A stretch of DNA of 64,000 nt from Pokkaliibacter sp046614695 (GTDB lineage: Bacteria > Pseudomonadota > Gammaproteobacteria > Pseudomonadales > Balneatricaceae), in NCBI RefSeq assembly GCF_046614695.1, contig NZ_JBKKHQ010000016.1, positions 124,001-188,000 of the forward strand, read 5' to 3'. The notes beneath the pieces are model-generated. The model was not told where the DNA came from. It made no database searches and saw only the letters and a list, made by a program, of their open reading frames with translations. Each line of letters begins with the position of its first letter. The stretch's first letter is position 1. Below are positions 51,339 through 59,694 of this stretch, piece by piece. The translations under genes were made by a program, and so were the position numbers.

Positions 51339-52514
51339 TCAGCCGCCCTGGCCAAACCACTGGCGCAGGGTGGCCTCATCAATGCTGCTATCCACATCGC
51401 TGGCCAGCGCTTTAAAGCGCTCGAAGGTGGCGGTTTTCTGCTGCTCTGCCACGGTAATCCCGAGTTGCTGCAGGGTCGCAAACAGCGCCGCACGCCCGGA
51501 AAGCTTGCCAAGATGGAGACGATCAGTACTGCGCTGCCAGCCTACGCGCTCCGGCGTAATCACTTCATACGTGCTGGCATGTTTCAGCACGCCATCCTGA
51601 TGAATGCCGGACTCATGCGCGAAGGCATTGGCACCGACGATGGCCTTGCCCGGAGCAATTGCCAGCCCCAGCAGTTCGGCAATATCACGGCAGACCGGGC
51701 CTATCTGTGGTGGCTGGGCATGGGCGGCCCGGTATTCCGGCAGGCGCGTTTCCAGCGCCATGATGATTTCCTCCAACGCCGCATTACCTGCCCGCTCTCC
51801 CAAACCCAACACACAGCCTTCCACCTGACGGGCACCGCCCTGCACGGCGGCCAGTGAATTGGCGGTCGCCAGTCCAAGATCGTCATGGCAATGCGCCGAC
51901 CAGATCAGCGGCGTTGAAGTGCGTGGAATAACCGCCTCCTGCAGCAGGGCGAAGCGCTGGCGGATTTCGTGAGGCAGGGCGTAGCCGACGGTGTCCGGCA
52001 CATTAAGAATGGTGGCACCGGCATCGACTGCCGCCTGTAATACCTCCGCCAGAAATTCCGGCTCCGTGCGAAAAGCATCCTCCGCAGAGAATTGCACCTC
52101 ATCGCAGTAGCGTCGTGCCAATGTGACTGCCTGCACGGCGCGCTCGATGACCTGGGTTTTATCCAGCCGAAGCTTGTGCTGGCGGTGCAGCGGGCTGGTC
52201 GCGATAAAGGTATGCAGACGTGGTTTCTGCGCCGTTTCCAGCGCCTTCGCCGCCGCTTCAATATCCTTCGCAGTGGCGCGCGCCAGAGCACAGAGGGTGG
52301 TGCGCCTTAGGCGGGTGCCTATCGCCTGGAGTGTTTCGATTTCCACCGGGCTGGCGGCAGGAAAACCCGCTTCAATCACATCCACACCCAGCCTTTCCAG
52401 TAGCTCGGCAATACGTAGCTTGTGCGCAGGCGACATTCTCAGGCCGGGTGTCTGCTCGCCATCGCGTAAGGTCGTATCAAAGAGACTAACGGGGGATGCG
52501 GGGTGAGATGTCAT
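51339..52514 (-). CDS. LeuA/homocitrate-synthase-like enzyme lacking the regulatory domain
   Basis: 391 residues. DRE-TIM barrel start LFDTTLRDGEQTPGLRMS, core FSAEDAFRTEPEFLAEV, NVPDTVGYALP, metal motif HCHDDLGLATANS, and FAHESGIHQDGVLKHASTYEVITPE resemble 2-isopropylmalate synthase. The chain ends after the linker subdomains: the roughly 120-residue C-terminal leucine-binding domain of LeuA is absent. That points to a feedback-insensitive isopropylmalate synthase, a homocitrate synthase (NifV-like) or a related acyl transfer enzyme. GGAGGAG precedes ATG. A terminator and a palindrome lie between it and the LysE gene, so it has its own promoter. Confidence 0.8.
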   Translation of the reverse strand: MTSHPASPVSLFDTTLRDGEQTPGLRMSPAHKLRIAELLERLGVDVIEAGFPAASPVEIETLQAIGTRLRRTTLCALARATAKDIEAAAKALETAQKPRLHTFIATSPLHRQHKLRLDKTQVIERAVQAVTLARRYCDEVQFSAEDAFRTEPEFLAEVLQAAVDAGATILNVPDTVGYALPHEIRQRFALLQEAVIPRTSTPLIWSAHCHDDLGLATANSLAAVQGGARQVEGCVLGLGERAGNAALEEIIMALETRLPEYRAAHAQPPQIGPVCRDIAELLGLAIAPGKAIVGANAFAHESGIHQDGVLKHASTYEVITPERVGWQRSTDRLHLGKLSGRAALFATLQQLGITVAEQQKTATFERFKALASDVDSSIDEATLRQWFGQGG

Positions 52515-52585
52515 GAGTAAGACTCCTCCTTTGGGTGGAAAAGTCAGCAGTATGAGGCGCGCGCCATCGAGGGTATTGAGGGGCG

Positions 52586-52605
52586 TTGCAGCAGGCTTGC
52601 TGCAA
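52586..52605. promoter_or_regulatory. Inverted repeat TTGCAGCA-GGCT-TGCTGCAA upstream of LeuA-like gene
   Basis: 8-bp perfect arms with a 4-bp centre, 72 bp upstream of the LeuA-like start on the minus strand. Candidate operator or leader hairpin. Confidence 0.45.
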
Positions 52606-52652
52606 TAAGATTCAAAAGCTCAGGGAAGGGACGCTGGAGTGATGGCAGCAAC

Positions 52653-52678
52653 AAAAAGGCCCCGACGTGCGGGGCCTT
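52653..52678 (-). terminator. Terminator of LysE gene
   Basis: On the minus strand AAGGCCCCG-N5-CGGGGCCTT followed by TTT, 18 bp after the LysE stop. Confidence 0.88.
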
Positions 52679-52695
52679 GAGGGCATAGAGGATGG

Positions 52696-53334
52696 TTAAG
52701 AAGCGAGCTTGATGCCAAGGCCGATAAAGGCCATGCCGACCATGCGGTCGACCCAGCGTTTGAGCTGGTCATTACCCGCGACTTTCTTCGACAGGCTACC
52801 TGCCACCAGCGCCAGAAAGACCGTCCAGATCAGGCTCATGGCAATGAAAATGGCGCCGAGGGCCAGAAACGCCAGCGTGGTGTGCTCGCTGCCGGCAGAG
52901 ACAAACTGCGGGAAGAAGGACAGGAAGAACAAAATGACCTTCGGGTTCAGCAGGTTGGTAATAAAGCCCTGGGTAAAGAGGCGGCGGTTACTCATGGGCC
53001 GGGATGGCGGCAGCGGCTCATTGCTGGCGGAGGCCGCTCGTGCCTTGAGGGTTTGACGAAGAATCATCACGCCCAGATAAATCAGGTACATCGCTCCCAG
53101 AATCTTGATGCCAAGGAAAATGCTGGGGGAAGCCGCCAGCAGCGCACTCAGGCCAAAGGCCGTGGCCATTACATGAATCGTACAGCCGCAGTTGATGCCC
53201 AGTGCCGAGAGTACGCCAGCCATGCGTCCCTGACTGACACTGCGACCCACGATAAAGGCCGAGTCCGGGCCGGGGGTCACATTCAGGACAAATACGGCGC
53301 CCAAAAAGAGGGGCAAACTCACGATTCCCAGCAT
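52696..53334 (-). CDS. LysE/RhtB-family amino-acid exporter
   Basis: 212 residues, six hydrophobic segments. The N-terminal block LPLFLGAVFVLNVTPGPDSAFIVGRSVSQGRMAGVLSALGI is the LysE/RhtB signature, and FITNLLNPKVILFFLSFFPQF the second conserved block. Exports an amino acid or homoserine-like compound. An Lrp protein, an AraC regulator and a LeuA-like enzyme nearby fit amino-acid metabolism, but the substrate is not visible in the sequence. Confidence 0.92.
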   Translation of the reverse strand: MLGIVSLPLFLGAVFVLNVTPGPDSAFIVGRSVSQGRMAGVLSALGINCGCTIHVMATAFGLSALLAASPSIFLGIKILGAMYLIYLGVMILRQTLKARAASASNEPLPPSRPMSNRRLFTQGFITNLLNPKVILFFLSFFPQFVSAGSEHTTLAFLALGAIFIAMSLIWTVFLALVAGSLSKKVAGNDQLKRWVDRMVGMAFIGLGIKLAS

Positions 53335-53543
53335 GGTCTGTGCTCCGTGAAACAGGGGTGATCATCAGGTGCTTTTTCGAGCGGTTGCCCGAAAACAGCA
53401 GCATACGCCAAGGGCCGAAAACTGCCCAGTGGTGAATTGTCTTGAAGCGGGTTGCAGCGGCAGGCGGGCAATCGCGCTCAATCCTTAAAAGCCTGTTTCA
53501 GGGACACTGCCCGAACGCTTTTATCGTGCTACCGGGAGAATCC

Positions 53544-54005
53544 ATGAAAACTGCCAGTCCTGACTTTATCCGCCAAAGCGCCGAACTGCCTGAGCGCTGT
53601 GTCATTATTCTTGATCAGGCGCTACCCACCGGCAAGGCCGCCAATGCCGCGGCCGTCATGGCCCTCAGCATGGGCGCCCAGTGGCCGGAACTGAAGGGCG
53701 ATAACTACGCCGATGCCAGCGGCGGCGTGCATCTGGGGCTGATACCTATTGGCATTCCGATACTGACCGCCGGGCAAAGCCGCCTGCAACAGTTGCGTTC
53801 ACAGGCACAGGAAAAAGGCTTTGAAGTGGTCGACTTCCCCGAGCAGGGTCAGCAAACCACGTCTTACCCTGACTTTATCGAGGCCGTAAATCAGACCGCA
53901 GCAGCAGAGCTGCGTTATGTCGGTATCGTCGTGCTGGGCAAGCGCAACCCGATCAGCCGTTTGCTAAAAGGCCTGCCGCTTTTCGGTGCCGTGGCAGAAC
54001 AATAA
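53544..54005 (+). CDS. DUF2000 family protein
   Basis: 153 residues from ATG 53544 with GGGAGAA upstream; the frame is open 34 codons further but without a ribosome site. ERCVIILDQALPTGKAANAAAVMALSMG, GVHLGLIPIGIPILTAG and the C-terminal YPDFIEAV match DUF2000 (PTH2-like fold). Function unknown. Its stop abuts the stop of the convergent AraC gene with no bases between. Confidence 0.8.
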   Translation: MKTASPDFIRQSAELPERCVIILDQALPTGKAANAAAVMALSMGAQWPELKGDNYADASGGVHLGLIPIGIPILTAGQSRLQQLRSQAQEKGFEVVDFPEQGQQTTSYPDFIEAVNQTAAAELRYVGIVVLGKRNPISRLLKGLPLFGAVAEQ

Positions 54006-54833
54006 CTAGCCTTGCAGCGCCTGCCGGTAATGGCCGGGCGTGACGCCCAGGGTGCTTCGAAAGGTGCGCGTCATATGGGCCTGGTCGGCAAAGCCTGTGC
54101 TGGCGGCAATATCTGCCAGCGTCAGTGAGCCTTTGAGCAGCTGCCGCGCCTGACGAATACGCGCCTGTCGCTGATAGGCGTGAGGCGTCATCCCCAGCTG
54201 CTTCTCAAAATGACGATACAACTGATAGCGCGGCAAGCCTGCGACCTCACTGATGTCATCCAGTCCGAGGTTGTCGGCCAGTCGTTCCTCAAGATACTGA
54301 CGAGCGCGTTCAACAGCGGCAGCGGCTTTGCCCCGGGTCGATGACAGTTGGCCCTGCCGGCTATGGCGAAGGAGGATCTGGCGGGCAAAGCCCAGATAGA
54401 GTTCGTCCTGTGCCAAACGGGTTCTGGCCTCGGCGGATGCCTGCGCAGCCTGTTCTGAGGCCAGGTGCAGCCGGAATAACTGCTGGCAGGTGTGAGAGTC
54501 GCGAATCACCGGCTCGCGCAGAAAGGCGAGGGTTTGCTCCTCATCCAGCGTATTCATTAACTGTTGCCAGTCGATATAGAGAGTGCGCTGGGACCAGCCG
54601 CGCTCATCAATGGGCCAGCCTGCGTGGGGCTCATCTGCATGGGCCGCATAGATTTCCCCGGCGCGGACCACAAAGGTTTCCCCTCGCACCCGAATCTTGA
54701 TGGCACCGCGCGTCAGCAGGGCAAAACAGGTGGTGTCGTGGGAATGCACGTCGTAGCTGAAGTCGAGGAAATGCCCGCTCAGTAGTTCACTCGACAGATG
54801 GCTGTCGTGCCAAATGGTGGTTTCTGCGCCCAT
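54006..54833 (-). CDS. AraC-family transcriptional regulator
   Basis: 275 residues. N-terminal cupin sensor (LSGHFLDFSYDVHSHDTTCFALLTRGAIKI, AGEIYAAHADEPHAG) and C-terminal AraC DNA-binding region LDDISEVAGLPRYQLYRHFEKQLGMTPHAYQRQARI plus ADIAASTGFADQAHMTRTFRSTLG. This AraC type is frequently adjacent to LysE exporters, so DUF2000 and/or the LysE gene are plausible targets. Confidence 0.9.
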   Translation of the reverse strand: MGAETTIWHDSHLSSELLSGHFLDFSYDVHSHDTTCFALLTRGAIKIRVRGETFVVRAGEIYAAHADEPHAGWPIDERGWSQRTLYIDWQQLMNTLDEEQTLAFLREPVIRDSHTCQQLFRLHLASEQAAQASAEARTRLAQDELYLGFARQILLRHSRQGQLSSTRGKAAAAVERARQYLEERLADNLGLDDISEVAGLPRYQLYRHFEKQLGMTPHAYQRQARIRQARQLLKGSLTLADIAASTGFADQAHMTRTFRSTLGVTPGHYRQALQG

Positions 54834-54938
54834 GACTGCAATCTCGTTCTGTTAACGGCGGCCTCTTCGCCTTATGGTGTTATCCAATATGGCTATTTTG
54901 CTGAATTTGATTCGGTGACGTGAAGTGGGAAAAGGCTT

Positions 54939-55451
54939 ATGACCGAAAAAACGAAAAACATTCGGCAGCGCTCCGGTAAAGAGGCCGCACTGGATGCGAC
55001 CGACCGAAAACTATTAGGCCTGCTGGCCGATGATGCGACCCAAAGCTACGCCGAGCTGGGGCGCCAGCTACACCTTTCACCGCCCGCCGTGCATGAACGG
55101 GCCAAGCGCCTGCGTGCCGAAGGTGTGATCAAGGATACGATTGCCCGCATTGATGGTGCCAAAGTGGGACGTCCGCTCCTCGCCTTTGTGCATGTCGACA
55201 CCACCAGCTGGAAAGTGACCCGCGCCCTGCTCGAGCTCAAAGCCTTGCCTGAAATCGAGGAGATTCACTCTGTCACCGGCGACAGCGCCATGCTGCTTAA
55301 AGTCCGCACCCGCGATACCCAGGCACTGGAAGATGTACTGGAGAAAATCCACAGCATCGAAGGCTTTACCGGCACCCGCAGCTATATCGCCCTGACAACG
55401 TTTCTTGAGAGAGGGCCAAGTGCGGAGCTTGATGACGAGGACTCTTTATAG
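54939..55451 (+). CDS. Lrp/AsnC-family regulator
   Basis: 170 residues. Helix-turn-helix near 20-70 (LDATDRKLLGLLADDATQSYAELGRQLHLSPPAVHERAKRLRAEGVIKD) and C-terminal RAM effector-binding fold (VHVDTTSWKVTRALLELKALPEIEEIHSVTGDSAMLLKVRTRD). Lrp-type proteins sense amino acids and commonly regulate LysE exporters. Divergent from the AraC gene by 105 bp. Confidence 0.92.
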   Translation: MTEKTKNIRQRSGKEAALDATDRKLLGLLADDATQSYAELGRQLHLSPPAVHERAKRLRAEGVIKDTIARIDGAKVGRPLLAFVHVDTTSWKVTRALLELKALPEIEEIHSVTGDSAMLLKVRTRDTQALEDVLEKIHSIEGFTGTRSYIALTTFLERGPSAELDDEDSL

Positions 55452-55516
55452 ACAGTAAGAAGTTTCCTGAAACTCGACGCATTCGAGTAAAGCGCAGGCC
55501 CTACAGCGTAGCTAAA

Positions 55517-56335
55517 CTAGACAACTTTCACGACTCTGTATCCTTCCAATTCAGCTACTACGGGATACTCTTTCCAGCGGTCAACGTCATGCTGAATAAT
55601 CAAGTTGGTTTTGTCCCCAAGTAATTCGTCATTAAGGCGATCAATAGAAATCAACTGATCCCAAACACTACCTGTTGCATTATTTAGTGGGGCATAAACA
55701 CCGTCGTGTTTATGCCCTGATAGTTGTCGATGGGTGTAAATGCAATCGCCAGAAATTACTTTACGACCAGCGCTGCTCTCCACAATAACAAACTGATGTC
55801 CAAGTGTGTGCCCAGGAGCAAGGCGAACATGTACTCCTGGCAGGATATTGTCTTTGTCGCCATCAATCAGCGAGACTCTATGATCAAAAGAAGCATCTAG
55901 CACTTGTCTGAGATTTTCAGGATCGATGATTTTCGTGAGATGAGAAAACCGCTTTGGCAAAGCAGCAGCTTCGTACCATGACATTAACTCACGTTTTTGG
56001 ATATGTATCTGGGCATTAGGAAACTCACCAATCGCACCCATGTGATCAAAATGCGCATGAGTAATCACGATGTCTTGAATATCTTCTGGCGCAATACCTA
56101 TTTGTTCCAGCATTCGAATGGGTGAAATCCACTGCGTCACCGAAAACTTTAAGGGAAATTCGTTCCGGGAACCCGTTTGCATAAAACCAGAATCGATCAG
56201 GATTTTCCGCTCACCGTGGCAGGCCAGGATGAAAGAAAACGGCAAATCCACCATGCCTTCCTGTTCCATACCATTCACGAGACCTCCCCAAGGCTCATGT
56301 GAGCAGGCGTATTCAATGATATAAAGGTCCCACAT
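55517..56335 (-). CDS. Metallo-beta-lactamase-fold protein, N-acyl-homoserine-lactonase-like
   Basis: 272 residues, no signal peptide. Zinc motif H93-A-H-F-D-H98 (THAHFDHMG), APGHTLGHQ, SGDCIYTH and IIQHDVDRW supply the full set of two-metal ligands. The N-terminal layout (cytosolic, LIDSGFMQTG) resembles AHL lactonases of the AttM/AiiA group rather than glyoxalase II. Such enzymes open the lactone ring of quorum-sensing signals; other lactone substrates are possible. Its AT-rich composition and the AT-rich flank contrast with neighbours, suggesting transfer. Confidence 0.75.
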   Translation of the reverse strand: MWDLYIIEYACSHEPWGGLVNGMEQEGMVDLPFSFILACHGERKILIDSGFMQTGSRNEFPLKFSVTQWISPIRMLEQIGIAPEDIQDIVITHAHFDHMGAIGEFPNAQIHIQKRELMSWYEAAALPKRFSHLTKIIDPENLRQVLDASFDHRVSLIDGDKDNILPGVHVRLAPGHTLGHQFVIVESSAGRKVISGDCIYTHRQLSGHKHDGVYAPLNNATGSVWDQLISIDRLNDELLGDKTNLIIQHDVDRWKEYPVVAELEGYRVVKVV

Positions 56336-57007
56336 TTTCTATTCCTTTTGCTGTTCTTATAATTAATACGTATTTGAAGGCTGATTTTAATAGATAGTTT
56401 GGGGAAGAGTAAAATTAAACGCTACCCCTTGGTCGATTCGTCTTCATGCTATTTTTTCTACATTAACGTATGAGCGAAAGGATTTCCAAGTTACGTCGTC
56501 CCATGGCTTCTATATCAGTTTGCGCCTATTCTTGAGCATAATTTGCGCTATTAATTATATTTCATGGAAATGCCAACGGGTTAGGGAGTATGTAAAAAAG
56601 CCATTCAGCTTTGCTCTGATTTATATCGCAAAGTCAGAAATAAATTAGAAGGAGGTAAGAAATTTATTTACGAATGGCTTCTGAATAAAATAAATAAAAC
56701 CAGTGGTGAGAAAATATAATCCGAGCATTTGGAACGAGTTTATTAAATATTTCATCAATCACAGATGTAGAATATTCTCAATGTATTGCAGCTTTGCAGC
56801 GGATCAACTTCGTGAAACAGAGAAAATAACAGGCAACGATTTTTCTCATCTAGGCCCGTATTGGCGACGTTAAATGCCAACGTGATAGTTATCATTAAAA
56901 ATGAAATTTTATTGATGCCAATATAGTCCTGGATTGCTATCGGATCAGGATGTCTGACATAAGCATAAAACGCCTTGAGCCAATTGAAACCTGCAGCAAT
57001 AGGTTGA
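56336..57007. other. AT-rich 672-bp segment without intact genes
   Basis: Markedly richer in A and T than the rest of the window. It contains a 9-bp inverted repeat AAGCCATTC/GAATGGCTT (56598-56606, 56672-56680). It also has a stop-bounded 42-codon frame without a start (56585-56719, ending LLNKINKTSGEKI), which may be a gene remnant. No transposase, terminal repeat or tRNA was seen. Confidence 0.6.
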
Positions 57008-57898
57008 TTACTCTCTCAGCACTTCAATAAACGCCTTTAATGCCCTGGGCACCTGCCGGTGTCCGGGGTAATACAGATAAATGCCCTCAATGATCGGGCT
57101 CCAGTCATTCAGCACTGTGACGAGCTTGCCTTCGGCAATATCCTCTTCCACTTCCTGCTCCAGTACATAGGCGATACCGCTTCCGGCGCGCGCCGCTTCA
57201 ATCATCAGCGTCATATCGTTCAGGGTTAAACTGCCCGGCACGTCGATGCGCTGCTCAATGCCCTGTTTTTCAAACTCCCAGTGATAGAGCTTGCCGCTCG
57301 GTAATCGGTTGCGAATGCAGTGGTGCTGATGCAGTTCCTCAGGCGTGGTGGGCATCCCCATTGACGCAAGATAGGCGGGGGAGGCCACGGTAATAAAGCG
57401 GACTTTGGGGAAAATCGGCACTGCCACCATGTCCTGGGGAATAAATTCCAGCAAGCGAATGCCGGCATCGAAGCCTTCCTCGACGATATCGACCAGCTGC
57501 CCGTTGGCGACCAGATCCAGCTCTATCGCAGGGTAGCGCTGCTGCATCATCGGTACGATATGACGGATCAGCCATTGCAGGCTGGACTGCGGACCATTGA
57601 TGCGCAGCAATCCCTGCGGTGCATCGCGGTAGCTGTTGAGGTTATCGAGGGTGTCATGAAGATGGTGCAGCAGTGGCCGCAGCTCTGCCGAGAGAGAAGT
57701 GCCTGCCTGCGTAAGCGATACGCTTCTGGTGGTGCGATGAAACAGGCGCACGCCCAGTTGCTGCTCCAGCGCGCGCATGGCATGGCTGACGGCCGATGGG
57801 GTTTGCTCCAGCTCCTCGGCGGCACGGCGAAAATTCAGATGATTCGCCACACAAAGAAAAGTCTGCAGATCAGTCAGTCGGGGAGTGCTATTGGCCAT
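57008..57898 (-). CDS. LysR-family transcriptional regulator
   Basis: 296 residues. Helix-turn-helix LTDLQTFLCVANHLNFRRAAEELEQTPSAVSHAMRALEQQLG, then effector domain. Body features such as DNLNSYRDAPQGLLRINGPQ and FDAGIRLLEFIPQDMVAVP match the PA4174/DsdC-like group often paired with oxidoreductases. Divergent from the SDR gene at 58034 (135-bp shared region), its probable target. Confidence 0.92.
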   Translation of the reverse strand: MANSTPRLTDLQTFLCVANHLNFRRAAEELEQTPSAVSHAMRALEQQLGVRLFHRTTRSVSLTQAGTSLSAELRPLLHHLHDTLDNLNSYRDAPQGLLRINGPQSSLQWLIRHIVPMMQQRYPAIELDLVANGQLVDIVEEGFDAGIRLLEFIPQDMVAVPIFPKVRFITVASPAYLASMGMPTTPEELHQHHCIRNRLPSGKLYHWEFEKQGIEQRIDVPGSLTLNDMTLMIEAARAGSGIAYVLEQEVEEDIAEGKLVTVLNDWSPIIEGIYLYYPGHRQVPRALKAFIEVLRE

Positions 57899-58033
57899 CG
57901 GGTCTCGCTATTGGTGATGAGTTTTCATCAGCCCATGCAAATTGTTGAGGATAGTTTGGTTATTGGTAGATCGCTAGGGTAAAGGCTCACTCATCACGCC
58001 GCTGGCCCAAGGCTGGCACACAGGAGTTTGATT

Positions 58034-58867
58034 ATGTCCCGTACCTGGATGATCACCGGCACTTCAACCGGCTTTGGCCGTTTAATGACCGAGCAGCTGC
58101 TCGCCAAGGGCGACCGTGTGGTGGCGACCCTTCGCCAGCCGGAAAAGCTGCAGGCGCTGCAGCAGCGTTATCCTGATCAACTACTGGCGCTGACGCTGGA
58201 TCTGACAGATTTTGCTGCGCTGGATTCGGCCGTCGAAGCCGCCTTTCGCTGGGCAGGAGAGATTGATGTGGTGGTCAGTAACGCAGGCTACGGCGCCTTT
58301 GGCGCGGTCGAGGAGCTGACAACGACGCAGATTCACCAGCAGCTGGCGACCAATCTTGAAGGCACGATTCTCTTTATCCGCGCGGTGCTGCCGTATCTTC
58401 GCCAGCAAGGCCGTGGCCGCCTGCTGCAAGTCTCTTCCGAAGGCGGGCAGCGTGCGTTTCCCTCCTTCAGCCTGTATCACGCCTCCAAGTGGGGAATCGA
58501 AGGTTTTATCGAAGCCCTTGCGCAGGATGTCGCGGTGTTTGGCATCGAATGCTGCCTGATTGAACCGGGAGCCTCCATGACCAACTTTGGCGCAGGTCGG
58601 GATGTGGCCGAAGCCATGCCGGAATACGCAGGCTCTGCGGCCCATGAGATTCGTCGCATGTTTGATGAGGCAACCTTTGAAGCCTTCGGCACCTTTGTCG
58701 ACCCGGTTAAAGTCGCCAGTACCATGGTGCATCTCGGGGAGCGGGCAGAGGCGCTGCCCTTGCGCTTACCCTTGGGCAGCCATGCTTATGAAGGCGTAAC
58801 GCAGGTTCTGAAAGAGCGACTGGCGGCCATTGAAGCGCTGAAATACATGAGTTACGCCGCAGACTAA
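58034..58867 (+). CDS. Classical SDR oxidoreductase
   Basis: 277 residues from ATG 58034 with CAGGAG upstream. Cofactor loop TGTSTGFG at 8-15, NAG motif VSNAGYG, Ser in LLQVSSEGG and active-site Y148/K152 (YHASK) are complete. Similar in layout to YbbO/retinol-dehydrogenase-like SDRs. Substrate unknown. Probably controlled by the divergent LysR protein. Confidence 0.9.
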   Translation: MSRTWMITGTSTGFGRLMTEQLLAKGDRVVATLRQPEKLQALQQRYPDQLLALTLDLTDFAALDSAVEAAFRWAGEIDVVVSNAGYGAFGAVEELTTTQIHQQLATNLEGTILFIRAVLPYLRQQGRGRLLQVSSEGGQRAFPSFSLYHASKWGIEGFIEALAQDVAVFGIECCLIEPGASMTNFGAGRDVAEAMPEYAGSAAHEIRRMFDEATFEAFGTFVDPVKVASTMVHLGERAEALPLRLPLGSHAYEGVTQVLKERLAAIEALKYMSYAAD

Positions 58868-58976
58868 ACGGCGGTTGTCATTAAACCGTAGTGATTTACG
58901 GGCATCGTGACTGCGGTTGGACCTGTGGCTAGCGGCGCGAACACGTGCCCAGGGTCGTTCAACTATTCGTTCTCAT

Positions 58977-59012
58977 CCCAGCTTTGGCCGAACCTGAAGC
59001 TGGGTTTTTTTT
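58977..59012 (+). terminator. Terminator after SDR gene
   Basis: CCCAGCTT-N12-AAGCTGGG followed by eight T. Confidence 0.92.
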
Positions 59013-59030
59013 ATGCTGTCTGGGGCGGTC

Positions 59031-59663
59031 TCAGGTGGCATCCTGCAGAAGGTCATCCAGCGTCATGCGCCGAACACCGGCGGCCTCCATCGAAAGCCAG
59101 GCCGCTGCAAGCGAGCCTTCAAGATCAATCCCCCAGCAGGCATCTGCCATCACGATGGTGTCGAAGCCCGCCGCACAGGCATCCAGTGCGCTCCACAGCA
59201 CGCAGAAGTCCGTCGCCAGTCCGGCAAGATAAAGCGTGGTGATACCGCGAGCGCGCAGATAGGCGGCAAGACCCGTGTTGGTGCTGCGATCGGCTTCCTG
59301 AAACGCGGAGTAGCTGTCGATCCCGGGATGATAGCCCTTGCGCAGAATCAGCTGGGCATGGGGAATGTTGAGATCGGGGTGAAACTCGGCATCACGGCTA
59401 CCCTGAATCGCATGGTCCGGCCATAGCACCTGTTCTCCATAGGGGAGGGTTGTCGTCTCGAAGGGCGCTTTGCCGGGATGTGAACTGGCAAAGGAGGTAT
59501 GCGCGGCCGGGTGCCAGTCCTGAGTCAGGATAACATTGGCGAACTGACCGGCCAGTACATTGATGATCGGCACCACTTCATCTCCCTGAGGGACGGCCTG
59601 CGTCCCGCCCGGGATAAAGCAGTTCTGTACATCAATAACGAGCAAGGCGCTGGTGGCATTCAT
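59031..59663 (-). CDS. pncA: Nicotinamidase/pyrazinamidase PncA
   Basis: 210 residues of the isochorismatase-like fold. Catalytic triad D11 (VIDVQNCF), K109 (LRKG) and C154 (LATDFCV). Metal site D49-x-H51 in TQDWHP. Hydrolyses nicotinamide to nicotinate for NAD salvage. VPQGDEVVPIIN and GLATDFCV match characterised PncA closely. Convergent with the SDR gene; 31 bp from the BMP-family gene upstream. Confidence 0.92.
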   Translation of the reverse strand: MNATSALLVIDVQNCFIPGGTQAVPQGDEVVPIINVLAGQFANVILTQDWHPAAHTSFASSHPGKAPFETTTLPYGEQVLWPDHAIQGSRDAEFHPDLNIPHAQLILRKGYHPGIDSYSAFQEADRSTNTGLAAYLRARGITTLYLAGLATDFCVLWSALDACAAGFDTIVMADACWGIDLEGSLAAAWLSMEAAGVRRMTLDDLLQDAT

Positions 59664-59694
59664 GCGTGGCTCCGCTGGGCGATTAACCTGATCA

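Noticed and set aside
56336..57007. AT-rich segment as an insertion sequence
   Set aside because: No transposase fragment, terminal inverted repeats or target-site duplication could be identified.
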